Numbered from the stretch's first letter, positions 17,605 through 26,732 are shown. The stretch: 64,000 nt of DNA from CANLBN01 sp965230205 (GCA_965230205.1 OZ245996.1:3472001-3536000); one strand, 5' to 3'. Notes: generated from the letters alone by a model not told the origin. Made by a program: numbers and translations.

Positions 17605-17874
17605 CTAAAATGGAGCAGGGCATCCTTCCATTTGCAGAATAAAATACCCATCATTTTTAATGGATAACTGTACTTCAGGGTTAGCAACTTCCGAATGACA
17701 GAAGTTGCAATGTGACTGGTTAAGGCCTGCTGTATCCTCACCAATACTTTCAAGCCAATTTTTTCCGTACTGCAGTGCTTGCTCTGCTGGTGTATTTGTT
17801 TCAACGAAAACATCAAAATGCATTACGCGCCCCTCGCGGGTTTGTGCATATGAATCGTAAACATCAATTTTCAT
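17605..17874 (-). CDS. DUF2024-family protein
   Basis: This 89-residue protein matches the DUF2024 family: MKIDVYDSYAQTREGRVMHF at the start and a CxxC-containing stretch QSHCNFCHSEVANPEV (Cys56, Cys59). The function of the family is unknown; the cysteines suggest metal binding. It lies directly upstream of the frameshifted secreted protein on the minus strand, 27 bp apart. Confidence 0.75.
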   Translation of the reverse strand: MKIDVYDSYAQTREGRVMHFDVFVETNTPAEQALQYGKNWLESIGEDTAGLNQSHCNFCHSEVANPEVQLSIKNDGYFILQMEGCPAPF

Positions 17875-17971
17875 ATCATTACCTTGTTTGCTAGTTAGGC
17901 AAATTAATTATCGGGTTAAGTTTTCAAAGAGTAGCGTTAACAATATTTTTAACGCCTCTCTTCATCCATTA

Positions 17972-18517
17972 TTAAGCTGCTGGACGTAACTGAACCTTTG
18001 GAAAATCCACAGGAACATCAAAAGCAACATTGGTGTAATTGGTGAAGATATTGAGAGCAACATGAGCTAGAATTTCAGCAACTTCTGCATCATTAAAGCC
18101 AGCTGCTTTCACAGTATCGACATCTGACTTCGAGATATTGGCTCGGTCTATAACGAGTTTGGCAGCAAAATCAAGAGCAGCTTGAGTTCTTGTATCAGAT
18201 GATTGTCCAGCTTGAGCCTGTGCCATTTCTTCAGCTGTTGCTCCTGCGTTTTGGCCCAACACAGTGTGTGCTGCCAGACAGTATTCACATCGGTTAATAT
18301 CAGCAACGAGAACAGCAATTTGTTCTCCCAGCTTTGCACCTAATACGCCTTTCCCCAGCGCGCCAAATGATGTCCACATACTTTCAAGTGCTGCAGAAGA
18401 ATGACCAATAGCCTTAAACATATTAGGAACAACACCAAACGCATTGTTGATTTGATCAAATAGAGCTTTATGTTCGCCAGAGGTGTTCTCTGGTGAGTTA
18501 AGTGGAAGGTTTGACAT
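17972..18517 (-). CDS. AhpD/carboxymuconolactone decarboxylase-family protein
   Basis: This 181-residue helical protein has the AhpD-type active site RCEYCLAAHTVLG, with Cys77, Cys80 and His84. Members act as alkylhydroperoxidases or as thiol peroxidases of the YciW/Atu0492 type. It diverges from the MarR gene, with a palindrome between them, and is therefore likely its regulated target. Confidence 0.88.
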   Translation of the reverse strand: MSNLPLNSPENTSGEHKALFDQINNAFGVVPNMFKAIGHSSAALESMWTSFGALGKGVLGAKLGEQIAVLVADINRCEYCLAAHTVLGQNAGATAEEMAQAQAGQSSDTRTQAALDFAAKLVIDRANISKSDVDTVKAAGFNDAEVAEILAHVALNIFTNYTNVAFDVPVDFPKVQLRPAA

Positions 18518-18553
18518 GAATGCTTTCCTCAGTTGGTTAAGTTACAATATATG

Positions 18554-18568
18554 GTTTAGAATCTAAAC
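18554..18568. promoter_or_regulatory. Palindromic operator between the AhpD-like and MarR genes
   Basis: GTTTAGA-A-TCTAAAC is a perfect 7-1-7 palindrome centred at 18561 in the 98-bp intergenic region. A further GTTTAGA half-site lies at about 18610, at the MarR start. MarR dimers bind such short palindromes, so autoregulation and control of the AhpD-like gene are inferred. Confidence 0.65.
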
Positions 18569-18615
18569 TATCAATTTATGATAACGAGTTATTTGGGATT
18601 GTCAATAAGGTTTAG

Positions 18616-19185
18616 ATGCTATACTATAAAAAAATGATAAATGATCTTGATATATGGCTTGAACGCCTCTCTTCTTTGTACAAAAGCCAAATGCGTGAAG
18701 CTGCAAGCGCAGAGGGCATGCAAGTCGTGCACTTAGAAATCCTCCGATACTTGTCGATTAGCAACCATTACTCCAATACTGCGCAGGCGCTCAGTGAGTA
18801 TCTAGGTCAAACGAAGGGGAGTATTTCCCAAAGCCTCAAAATTCTGGAAAAGGATGGCTTTATAGAAAGGAAGCCTTGTCATACTGATAAGCGAGTTATT
18901 CGAGTATTTATGACAAAGAAAGGGGAGGCTAGCCTGGATAGAATGTCTCAGCAGTTAATGCCAAATCTGGAAGGAGTGCCAGGCGATATTAATGTAATTA
19001 GATCATTGTTGCAGAAATGGCAAAATCAAAATGACCGCCAGGGTTTTGGTCAATGTCAATCGTGCCGCTTTAATCGTGATCTGGGTAATGGAGAGTTTGA
19101 GTGTGGTCTTACAGAAACTCCGTTGACTCCCATTGATGTCAAAAAAATCTGTCGTGAACACGAATTCGACGTTCAAAAGACTTAA
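18616..19185 (+). CDS. MarR-family transcriptional regulator with cysteine-rich C-terminus
   Basis: This 189-residue regulator has a MarR winged helix-turn-helix: LGQTKGSISQSLKILEKDGF is the recognition helix and IERKPCHTDKRVIRVFMTKK the wing. The C-terminus adds cysteines (QCQSCRFNRD, FECGLTETP, KKICREHEF) not typical of MarR, possibly a redox or metal site. It faces the AhpD-like gene across a palindrome. A later start at 18634 is also possible. Confidence 0.88.
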   Translation: MLYYKKMINDLDIWLERLSSLYKSQMREAASAEGMQVVHLEILRYLSISNHYSNTAQALSEYLGQTKGSISQSLKILEKDGFIERKPCHTDKRVIRVFMTKKGEASLDRMSQQLMPNLEGVPGDINVIRSLLQKWQNQNDRQGFGQCQSCRFNRDLGNGEFECGLTETPLTPIDVKKICREHEFDVQKT

Positions 19186-19292
19186 TCTAATGCTCTGAAA
19201 GTAAACTTGATATTACTGATAGGATAAAATCAGTGTAGATAAAAAATCATTAAGCTAGAAATTACTTTAACTTTCAAGAGGTTTACTTATCA

Positions 19293-19313
19293 ATAAGTTA
19301 TAAGTTATAAGTT
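19293..19313. repeat. Three tandem copies of ATAAGTT
   Basis: The 7-bp unit ATAAGTT is repeated three times exactly, followed by ATTTTT. It lies in the convergent gap between the MarR and LysR genes. No function is evident. Confidence 0.75.
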
Positions 19314-19342
19314 ATTTTTGATGTGAAATATTAAATTAATAC

Positions 19343-20200
19343 TTATTGATACTCCCTGTCGACGACCTTTTTCAAACTGCTAATTGCTAACTCAAGTAAT
19401 TCTTTATTGCTCGAATTATTAAGGTAAGACAAATACACTGGGCGAGAGAATGTTGGAGCATCTTCGACATAATACAGTGACTTCTCATCCACGAGCCTTT
19501 GAATCATTCGTGAGGGGAAATAGCCAGCGCCGCCATATTTTAGAATATAATCCAAGCCTACCATCCCCAAGCTCACTGATAACCTGGGTGCTTGAGTGTC
19601 TGGATAAGCCTTGTTATGTGCGTCTCTAAATTCATATCCCCAATCAACAAAAACATAATCAGGTACCCAACCCGTTTTAACTTTTCTAGGGGCGGTGGCA
19701 ACAAGAACTAAAGTATCCTGCATTAATAGCTCGCTACTTATATCAGACCCTTGTTTGCAGATATAAGTTAGTGTCAAATCCAAGGAGCCATAAGATAACT
19801 CGGCTAATAGGCTTTCTGAATACTCCATGATGACTCGCGTCCCAATTTCTGGGTGATCTATTTGCATTTGCTCAATCCAGGCAGGAGTAATTTTTTCCCA
19901 TAAATTGATTTGCACCCCTAAAGATATCAGTGCATCAAGCCCTTCAGGCAATGTAATTTCTTGCTTTGCCTGCTCCCACGAACGAACAGCCGTTTTTGCA
20001 TATCGAATAAAATTCTTCCCCGCAGTTGTTAACTCAGAACCATCGCGTTTCCGATCAAAAAGAGGGGTACGCAGCTGTTCTTCCAATACTTTAATTCTAG
20101 CGCTGACCGTGGATTGAGTGATATGGAGGTTTTCGGCTGCCGTTTGGAAGCTGCCATAACGAGCCACTTCTAAAAATGCTTTCATATGATTTATATTCAT
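19343..20200 (-). CDS. LysR-family transcriptional regulator
   Basis: This 285-residue protein has the LysR N-terminal helix-turn-helix: MNINHMKAFLEVARYGSFQ then AAENLHITQSTVSARIKVLE. The rest is the ligand-binding domain. It lies downstream of and on the same strand as the 2-oxoglutarate oxygenase gene, at the edge of the catabolic cluster, and probably regulates it. Confidence 0.92.
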   Translation of the reverse strand: MNINHMKAFLEVARYGSFQTAAENLHITQSTVSARIKVLEEQLRTPLFDRKRDGSELTTAGKNFIRYAKTAVRSWEQAKQEITLPEGLDALISLGVQINLWEKITPAWIEQMQIDHPEIGTRVIMEYSESLLAELSYGSLDLTLTYICKQGSDISSELLMQDTLVLVATAPRKVKTGWVPDYVFVDWGYEFRDAHNKAYPDTQAPRLSVSLGMVGLDYILKYGGAGYFPSRMIQRLVDEKSLYYVEDAPTFSRPVYLSYLNNSSNKELLELAISSLKKVVDREYQ

Positions 20201-20325
20201 TTAAAGCTACCATTTGGCTATTTTTATTAGGTGTATTATCAAAAATATAACATTGAATATAACAACATAACATTAAAATAAGTGATTATTATAGTGACAG
20301 CCTCTCCTTTATGGTAAGCGCATAA

Positions 20326-21228
20326 TTAATCATTCAAGGCATCAGGGCGTAGAGATTCCCGCTCATAGTGTATGGGTAGGGCTTGACCATAAAACTGTTT
20401 TGCTCGCTCAGGGCGATTAACCGTATAGGGATCTCTTACATAAGTGGGTAGTGCGATATAGCGTGAGCGTTTACCTTCAACAGCCGTAACACGATGCATG
20501 GAAAAGCGCCCTTTAAATATCTGCATATCACCGGGTTTTAATGCCAAAGTATGAACAGCGCTATGATCACCGTTAAGAATTTTAGATACACCTTCATAAT
20601 TTTCATCTTCAACTGTTCTAATATCCGGTGAATATTGAAATTCACCTCCTTTATCTGGTTCTTGAACGAGAATGCTGACGGTAAACTCATTGCCATCAAA
20701 ATGCCACGGAAAGTAGTCACCCTCATCCATTACGCTATAGGGATTACTACCGAGTGGATCAGCCCAGCGATAAATAGGTGCAATACCTAGACAGTCTGAT
20801 ACAAATTGTAAAATTTCTGTGCTTGCATAAATTGCAGAGAGATCCGATGCCTCTTCTAATAAATTGGAGTTAACAAAACCACTGGAACGCTTTTCAAAAA
20901 AACGGGCAGGATGACCTTCAGGGAGTGATGGGTCATCTTTACGCATATAGGGGTTATGGCTGTCTTCTGACCAGTATATATTTTCTCTCTGTCTTTCTAC
21001 TTCTTGACGCATCCGCTCTATCGATTCTTCACGGAACATCTTTGGGATTCGGCAACAACCAACCGAATCCAGCTCTGAACGGCATTTTCCAATTAACTTT
21101 TTTCTAACAGGTGAATCAAGTATGTGAATAGGATAGCGCTCCAAATCAACCATTTTTTCAAGAGTTGCAATAGGTGCAGAAATAGAGGAATTAAGAAGTG
21201 GTTTATCTCTGTTATTTTTCTCTTGCAT
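20326..21228 (-). CDS. Fe(II)/2-oxoglutarate-dependent oxygenase
   Basis: This 300-residue protein has the iron-binding facial triad His176, Asp178 (WHFDGNEFTVSIL) and His245 (GRFSMHRVTAV), with Arg256 (KRSRYIALPTYVR) as the likely 2-oxoglutarate anchor. The layout resembles the PhyH/BesD-like amino-acid oxygenases. The aspartate in HFD is intact, whereas radical halogenases of the BesD type carry glycine or alanine there, so hydroxylation is expected rather than halogenation. The substrate is unknown. The gene diverges from the DddP-like gene and has LysR behind it. Confidence 0.82.
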   Translation of the reverse strand: MQEKNNRDKPLLNSSISAPIATLEKMVDLERYPIHILDSPVRKKLIGKCRSELDSVGCCRIPKMFREESIERMRQEVERQRENIYWSEDSHNPYMRKDDPSLPEGHPARFFEKRSSGFVNSNLLEEASDLSAIYASTEILQFVSDCLGIAPIYRWADPLGSNPYSVMDEGDYFPWHFDGNEFTVSILVQEPDKGGEFQYSPDIRTVEDENYEGVSKILNGDHSAVHTLALKPGDMQIFKGRFSMHRVTAVEGKRSRYIALPTYVRDPYTVNRPERAKQFYGQALPIHYERESLRPDALND

Positions 21229-21323
21229 AATAATATCCTAATTTACCTGAATAATTAGTTGCTTAGGTCATATTATTAGATGAATTCACTAGGCCTGAAA
21301 AGGTAAAAAAATCAATAATATGC

Positions 21324-21406
21324 ATCGAAAATTTCAATACCTTTTTATCGTAAAATACATCTACCTTATATCGAAAATATCAATACCAGACATCTAAAAT
21401 ACTAAT
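21324..21406. repeat. Four tandem 22-23 bp spaced repeats before the DddP-like gene
   Basis: Imperfect copies of one element start at 21324 (ATCGAAAATTTCAATACC), 21347 (ATCGTAAAATACAT), 21370 (ATCGAAAATATCAATACC) and 21392 (ATCTAAAATACTAAT). Spacings are 23, 23 and 22 bp, so the copies lie about two helix turns apart. A degenerate fifth copy may lie at about 21302. They sit in the 262-bp gap between the divergent oxygenase and DddP-like genes, so they are probably an operator array. Confidence 0.6.
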
Positions 21407-21490
21407 TTGTTTGTGTGTGATGAAATGGTGACAATAGGCATATACATCAATGGTAGGTGCTACATCGTGGTTGAATTGATAACTATTCCT

Positions 21491-22669
21491 ATGATTCCAC
21501 AAGAGCAACTGGAGGAAATGTATAGCTATAGGCTGCGCAGAATTATAGATATTATGCGGGAAAAGAATATTAGCCTTTGCATAGTGACGAATCCGGTTAA
21601 TATGAGATATGCCATTAACTTTGATGAATACCTGATGTTTCAGTCTCATATACCGACTTCCTATTTATTTATTTCTATCGAAGGCTCTGTTGTATTATTT
21701 GGTGCAAGTAAAAAGAATTACCCCAATGTTGATCAATATGTAAAGTCACGCTTTATAACCCCCTTTGATGGCGGCCTCGATTTATATCGAAATTGCAGTC
21801 GATTTGTAAGTGATATTAAAAAATTTATTGCGGATAACCAATTGGAGCAAGTAGGAAAAACCATTGCTACTGAGCGATTGCCTCCACTTATTATTAGTCA
21901 CTTAATTGATAATGGTTTTAAGTTAGTCGATGGAGAATGTCTGATAGAAAATGCAAAATCTATTAAGAATACCACAGAGATTAATTGCATAAAGCATTCT
22001 ATTCAGGTCGCTGAATATGGTATTCAACTCATGCATGAATCTTTACGTCCTGAAATAACAGAAAATCAATTATGGTCAATTATGCATCAAGTTAATGTTT
22101 CTCATGGCGGAGATTGGATAGAAGGTCATATGCTTGCCTCTGGTCCACGCACGAACCCATGGCTTCAGGAAGCAAATGGAAGGTCTATAGAGCAGGGCGA
22201 TATGGTTGCTTTTGACACTGATATGATAGGACCAAAAGGGTATTTGGCTGATATTTCCAGATCTTGGGTTTGTGGCGGTGGCATAGGGACTCGACAACAA
22301 CGTCATGCCTATCAGCATGCTTATGATGAGATTAATTACAATATGGAACTGATTAAACCTGGAATTAGTTTTAGAGAGCTCTCGAAAAAATTATTTAAAA
22401 GGAAAGAAGAATATAAAGCGCAACGCTATGTTTGCGCTTTACATGGAGCTGGCTTATCCGATGAATACCCCAAGGTTTATTACGAAGAAGATTGGAATGA
22501 AAACAGCTTTGAAGGCCAAGTTGAAGAAAATATGGTGCTTTGTATCGAGAGTTATTCCGGCGTAAAGAATGGCAGAGAAGGTGTAAAACTTGAAGAAATG
22601 GTTAAGGTTACGAAAAATGGCTATGAGAAATTATCACAGTATCCTTTTGAAGCTGAGCTGTTAGCTTAA
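21491..22669 (+). CDS. DddP-like M24-family protein (putative DMSP lyase)
   Basis: This 392-residue M24 creatinase-fold protein has the whole DddP metal and catalytic set, numbered from the ATG at 21491: Asp242, Asp244 and Asp254 (FDTDMIGPKGYLADISRSW), Tyr313 and His318 (RYVCALHG), Asp324 (HGAGLSDEYP), Glu353 and Glu368. DddP of Roseobacter-type bacteria cleaves dimethylsulfoniopropionate to dimethyl sulfide and acrylate. The stretch LASGPRTNPWLQE is also shared with DddP as I recall it. Upstream starts at 21407 or 21425 add non-homologous residues. It lacks the longer N-terminus of known DddP. No clear acrylate-degrading gene is adjacent, so DMSP is not certain. Confidence 0.72.
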   Translation: MIPQEQLEEMYSYRLRRIIDIMREKNISLCIVTNPVNMRYAINFDEYLMFQSHIPTSYLFISIEGSVVLFGASKKNYPNVDQYVKSRFITPFDGGLDLYRNCSRFVSDIKKFIADNQLEQVGKTIATERLPPLIISHLIDNGFKLVDGECLIENAKSIKNTTEINCIKHSIQVAEYGIQLMHESLRPEITENQLWSIMHQVNVSHGGDWIEGHMLASGPRTNPWLQEANGRSIEQGDMVAFDTDMIGPKGYLADISRSWVCGGGIGTRQQRHAYQHAYDEINYNMELIKPGISFRELSKKLFKRKEEYKAQRYVCALHGAGLSDEYPKVYYEEDWNENSFEGQVEENMVLCIESYSGVKNGREGVKLEEMVKVTKNGYEKLSQYPFEAELLA

Positions 22670-22842
22670 AACATTATAGAAACATATAAAAGTTTATATA
22701 AATTACTTTTGAATAAAAAATAGATACCTATGATCGATATTTTTTTACTCACCTAAATATTTATATAGCTATGCCTTGTTATAAATACATGATAATTAAT
22801 AAAAATACGTAATATTGATTAATGTCATATCGCTGGTGAAAT

Positions 22843-23937
22843 ATGAAAATAGTTAATATCTCTACAACACTGGTTGAAATCCCGCTCGCTAAGCCATTAA
22901 TGACAGCGATACATAAAACGGAAACTGTCGCTTGTATTATTATCAGGGTTGAGGCCGATAATGGTTTAGTTGGTGAAAATTATATTTTTACATTGCATAA
23001 ATCACGTTTACCTATATTTGATGCAATGATTAAAAGTTTATCGCCTTTTGTTATAGGGAAGAGCCCATTCTATGTCGAGCGTATATGGGACGATATGTGG
23101 AATGATTGTAATTCCATTGGTCAGAAAGGAGTCTCTATTTCTGCGGTATCAGCCATTGATACTGCCTTATGGGATCTAGTTGGAAAAAAAGCAAACCGTC
23201 CTTTATATCAACTATTTGGTGCTTACCGAGATAAAATAAAAGCCTATGCAAGCAGCGGTTTATGGTTATCCTCTTCAATTGATGAGCTAATAGAAGAAGC
23301 CCATGGATTTATTGAGCAAGGGTTTCGATCAATGAAGTTACGACTGGGAAAAGACAACCTCAAAGAAGATATCGCTCGGGTAAGGGCATTGAGGAATTCA
23401 GTTGGAGACGATATTGAAATACTGACAGACCTTAATCAATCCATGACGCCACATAAAGCGATTGCTTTAGCGGAAGAACTAAAATCTTATAACATTGCTT
23501 GGTTGGAAGAGCCTATTGCTGCAAATGATCTAGCTGGACATGCCCGAATACGAGAAGCGATTAATATACCTTTAGCCAGTGGAGAAACAGAATATACTCG
23601 TTTTGGAATGAAGGACATGCTTGACGCTAATGCTGTCGATATACTAATGCCTGATTTGCAACGTATTGGTGGCCTAAGTGAATTTCGAAAAGCTGCGGCG
23701 TTAGCATCTGCATATCATATCCCCATATCCACTCATATTTTTACCGAGCAAAGCCTTACTATTGCGGGTTCGCAAGCTAACTGTATTTCAGTTGAGCATG
23801 TAGACTGGTTTTCGCCCTTATACAAGGAAAAAATACGTATTGAAAATGGTTATATCATAATACCTGAAAGACCAGGGCTAGGTTTTACCTTTGATGCAAA
23901 TACAATTAAAGAATATCAAGTAAAAAATACTCTCTAA
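22843..23937 (+). CDS. Mandelate racemase-type enolase superfamily enzyme
   Basis: This 364-residue enzyme has the complete mandelate-racemase residue set: Lys165 and Arg167 in MKLRLG, the metal ligands Asp196, Glu222 and Glu248, the Asp271-His298 dyad (MPDLQRIGG, STHIF) and Glu318. It abstracts a proton alpha to a carboxylate, giving racemisation or dehydration. Many marine relatives are sugar-acid dehydratases. It follows the DddP-like gene by 173 bp, and the context of dehydrogenases and an aldolase suggests a dehydratase. The exact substrate is unknown. Confidence 0.87.
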   Translation: MKIVNISTTLVEIPLAKPLMTAIHKTETVACIIIRVEADNGLVGENYIFTLHKSRLPIFDAMIKSLSPFVIGKSPFYVERIWDDMWNDCNSIGQKGVSISAVSAIDTALWDLVGKKANRPLYQLFGAYRDKIKAYASSGLWLSSSIDELIEEAHGFIEQGFRSMKLRLGKDNLKEDIARVRALRNSVGDDIEILTDLNQSMTPHKAIALAEELKSYNIAWLEEPIAANDLAGHARIREAINIPLASGETEYTRFGMKDMLDANAVDILMPDLQRIGGLSEFRKAAALASAYHIPISTHIFTEQSLTIAGSQANCISVEHVDWFSPLYKEKIRIENGYIIIPERPGLGFTFDANTIKEYQVKNTL

Positions 23938-24094
23938 ATCTTGAGTTTAGGGAATCATAACGATTTTAAACATTTATCTATTGATAGAATCAAATTATTA
24001 ATGGCTGATATCTATTTTTTTTGTTGTACATAGATATTGGTTTTATCACACTATACCTATCAATCTGCTAACGCTATGTTAATCGGGTGATGTA

Positions 24095-25051
24095 ATGGCG
24101 ATTCTTTTAAATAACAATGGCTATGATAATGAATCATGGAGGAGAGAACTAAAAAACTTACTTCCTGAAAAGGATATTTTCCTACACTCTGAGATAAAAT
24201 CCTTGCAAGATATTGAGTATGCCGTGATATGGAATCATCCTTACGGAGATTTAGATAAATACCTAAATTTAAAAGGTATTCTTTTACTGGGCGCTGGTAC
24301 AGAGCATATTGATGAGGATACTTCTGTACCTGATGTTCCTATTGTTCGCCTAATTGATCCTGAAGTACTTAAGGATATGTCTTTGTATTCACTATATTGG
24401 GTTATGCATTTACATCGAGGTTATGAGACCTATAAGCAGCAGCAAAGTCAGCATTATTGGCAAAGGCATGAAGTGTGTCGTTCAAAAAGCTTTATGACCA
24501 CAGTCTTAGGTTTAGGTGCTGTAGGTAAAGCAGTTGCTAACCGGCTCCATATAAATGGCTTTACTGTAACCGGTTGGGATAAATTTACTCAAGAGTTACC
24601 TCAAGAATTAGATAGCGTCAATTGTTACTATGATACTGACGGGCTTAATAAAGCAATAGAAAAAGCCGATGTCATTATTAATTGTTTACCACTAAATAAA
24701 AGCACTTATCATTTTATCGATTCTAATTTCTTCAGAAAATTACCAAAAGGTTCTTCACTGATTAATATCAGTCGAGGCGATGTAATAAACGATAAGGATC
24801 TTATTGGCTACCTAAATGATAATCATATAGCTAACGCCATATTGGACACATTTTCTGTTGAACCTTTACCACAGGAGTCTTTGCTGTGGAGTCATCCCAA
24901 GGTAACTGTCACACCTCATATGTCAGGGGCAACTTATGCTCGTTCAGCGGCAAAAGTTGTTGCTGATAATATTTATAGAATCGAAAATGGAGAAGAACCA
25001 TTTCCATTGCATAATCATCCTTTAAAAAATTATAAGAATAAATTGATTTAA
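24095..25051 (+). CDS. D-isomer-specific 2-hydroxyacid dehydrogenase (GhrA-like)
   Basis: This 318-residue NAD(P)-dependent dehydrogenase has the nucleotide-binding stretch TTVLGLGAVGKAVANRLH near residue 135, the SRGD active site region (LINISRGDVI), the glutamate in FSVEPLPQE and the catalytic histidine in TVTPHMSGA. It resembles glyoxylate/hydroxypyruvate reductase A. It probably interconverts a 2-hydroxyacid and a 2-oxoacid in the cluster. It lies 157 bp after the enolase gene. Confidence 0.87.
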   Translation: MAILLNNNGYDNESWRRELKNLLPEKDIFLHSEIKSLQDIEYAVIWNHPYGDLDKYLNLKGILLLGAGTEHIDEDTSVPDVPIVRLIDPEVLKDMSLYSLYWVMHLHRGYETYKQQQSQHYWQRHEVCRSKSFMTTVLGLGAVGKAVANRLHINGFTVTGWDKFTQELPQELDSVNCYYDTDGLNKAIEKADVIINCLPLNKSTYHFIDSNFFRKLPKGSSLINISRGDVINDKDLIGYLNDNHIANAILDTFSVEPLPQESLLWSHPKVTVTPHMSGATYARSAAKVVADNIYRIENGEEPFPLHNHPLKNYKNKLI

Positions 25052-25071
25052 CGCCACTATTAATAGAGATC

Positions 25072-25821
25072 ATGTTTATGGATACAGAAAAACTGATGTT
25101 AGAACAGAAACAAGAGCAGGTACGTATTGATTTAGCTGCAATGTTTCGTTTAACACATTACTTTGGGTGGGACGATACAATCTGGAATCATATTACGGCT
25201 CGCGTTCCTGGTGCCGACCATCATTTTTATATGCATCGCTTCGGCCTTTATTACGATGAAGTGTGTGCTTCAAATCTTATTAAAGTCGATGAAGAGGGCA
25301 ATGTTTTAGAAGGCCCATCGGATGTCAATACCGCGGGTTTTATTATTCATGGTGCAATTCATTTAAATAAAGCCCATAAAAATAACAAATTTGTTTTTCA
25401 TGCACACCCTAAATCAGCTATTGCTGCAACCGCATTTAAGGAGCTGCCTTTTTTGGTGCAGGATTCTTCCATGCTTTACGGTAAAGTTGGTTTTCATGAA
25501 TGGGAAGGTTTGTCAGTGGATCCTGACGAGCGCTTTCGTATTGCTGAAAATATGGGATCTAACAGTTGTCTCGTTATGCGCAATCACGGCTTTCTCACTG
25601 TTGGAGAAACGGCTGGTGAATGCTTTATGAATATGTATTACTTAATTCGTTTATGTGAAGTGGCACTGCAAGCGACAGCGTCGAGTTATGAGCTTAATGC
25701 AGGAAAAGAAGAGCTATGGGCCTTAGCATCTAAACAATATGAAGCTTTTCCTCCTGGTAAATATGAGTGGCCTGCTTTATTAAGAAAATGTGATCGGCTT
25801 GATCCATCCTATAAGCATTAA
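25072..25821 (+). CDS. Class II aldolase/adducin-family protein
   Basis: This 249-residue protein has the class II aldolase/adducin fold with the zinc ligands HAHPKSAIAATA and the later RNHGFLTVGETAGECF. The family contains fuculose- and ribulose-phosphate aldolases and non-phosphorylated acid aldolases. It may cleave a hydroxy-oxo acid made by the preceding enzymes. Two in-frame ATGs (25072, 25078) precede the body; either could be used. Confidence 0.85.
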   Translation: MFMDTEKLMLEQKQEQVRIDLAAMFRLTHYFGWDDTIWNHITARVPGADHHFYMHRFGLYYDEVCASNLIKVDEEGNVLEGPSDVNTAGFIIHGAIHLNKAHKNNKFVFHAHPKSAIAATAFKELPFLVQDSSMLYGKVGFHEWEGLSVDPDERFRIAENMGSNSCLVMRNHGFLTVGETAGECFMNMYYLIRLCEVALQATASSYELNAGKEELWALASKQYEAFPPGKYEWPALLRKCDRLDPSYKH

Positions 25822-25838
25822 CAGAGGAGGGGGTTCAA

Positions 25839-26732
25839 ATGAATATTGGGTTTATAGGTTTGGGAAATATGGGCTCAGGCATGGCAAATAACCTTTTAAA
25901 ATATTGCCAAGTAGAAAACGATAATCTCCTGGTAATGGATTTGAACCAAAATATTGTTGATCAATTCGTTGCAAATGGTGCTGTAGCAGGTATATCTGTT
26001 AAGAATATTGCCCAGCAGTGCGATATTATTTTTACGTCTTTGCCGAGTTCTATACAGGTTAATCAAGTCGCATTTGGTGATGAAGGGATTTTAAAAAATA
26101 CCCAAACAGCGGCGACATGGTTTGAAACCAGTACCAATGAAATTTCTGAATGGGAAAAAATACGCAGTGCGGCTCCATCTGCCTTATCGCTAATTGATGC
26201 ACCCGTCACAGGCGGTGCAGAGGGGGCAGCAGCAGGCACGCTGACAATGTTACTGGGTGCTGAGGAAAACCCTACTCAAAAATTTGAGTCGATACTTGCA
26301 TCCTTCACCAGTAAAGCCTTGTACATGGGGCCTCCTTGTGCAGGTTATGTAACAAAGTTGGGGCAATTACACCTCAACTATCTAGTTGCTCAAGGCATCG
26401 GTGAAGTGTTGACGCTAGGTGCTAAGGCAAATCTAGATCTCAATACATTATATAAAGTCTTACAACATAGCTGTGCGCAAAGCTATGTTGTTGACCATTA
26501 TATTCCTAAAGTTTTAGATGGCAGTTATGACCCATCATTTGCATTGGGGCTGGCAACAAAAGATATGCGGTTAATCTCCGAGTTAGGCAAACATTTGAAA
26601 ATAGACCTCACTTTGGCTGATCAGGTTTACGAAACCTATAAAGTTGCGGCCGAAAAGTATGGCGCTGAAGTTCCTCATCTGAGTGTTATTAAATTAATCG
26701 AAGAAGCTTCAGATACTGTTTTAAGAAGCTAG
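25839..26732 (+). CDS. 3-hydroxyisobutyrate dehydrogenase-like beta-hydroxyacid dehydrogenase
   Basis: This 297-residue enzyme has the N-terminal cofactor motif MNIGFIGLGNMGSGMANNL and the substrate loop DAPVTGGAEGAAAGTLTMLL. The catalytic lysine is in VTKLGQLHLNY, although the usual following asparagine pair (KxxNN) is not conserved. Such enzymes include tartronate semialdehyde reductase. It starts after a strong ribosome site (GAGGAGG) 17 bp beyond the aldolase gene and ends the cluster. Confidence 0.87.
   Translation: MNIGFIGLGNMGSGMANNLLKYCQVENDNLLVMDLNQNIVDQFVANGAVAGISVKNIAQQCDIIFTSLPSSIQVNQVAFGDEGILKNTQTAATWFETSTNEISEWEKIRSAAPSALSLIDAPVTGGAEGAAAGTLTMLLGAEENPTQKFESILASFTSKALYMGPPCAGYVTKLGQLHLNYLVAQGIGEVLTLGAKANLDLNTLYKVLQHSCAQSYVVDHYIPKVLDGSYDPSFALGLATKDMRLISELGKHLKIDLTLADQVYETYKVAAEKYGAEVPHLSVIKLIEEASDTVLRS

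Noticed and set aside
17500..17816. A second minus-strand frame overlapping the DUF2024 gene
   Set aside because: Its last 25 codons are the signal peptide of the frameshifted secreted protein; the upstream part is a shadow of the DUF2024 gene and not a separate gene.
20326..21228. A radical halogenase of BesD type
   Set aside because: The iron-binding HxD has its aspartate at 178; halogenases have glycine or alanine there.
21491..22669. Ectoine hydrolase DoeA
   Set aside because: The aspartate spacing (12 residues) and the Tyr/Asp pair around His318 match DddP, and no doeBCDX-type genes are adjacent.
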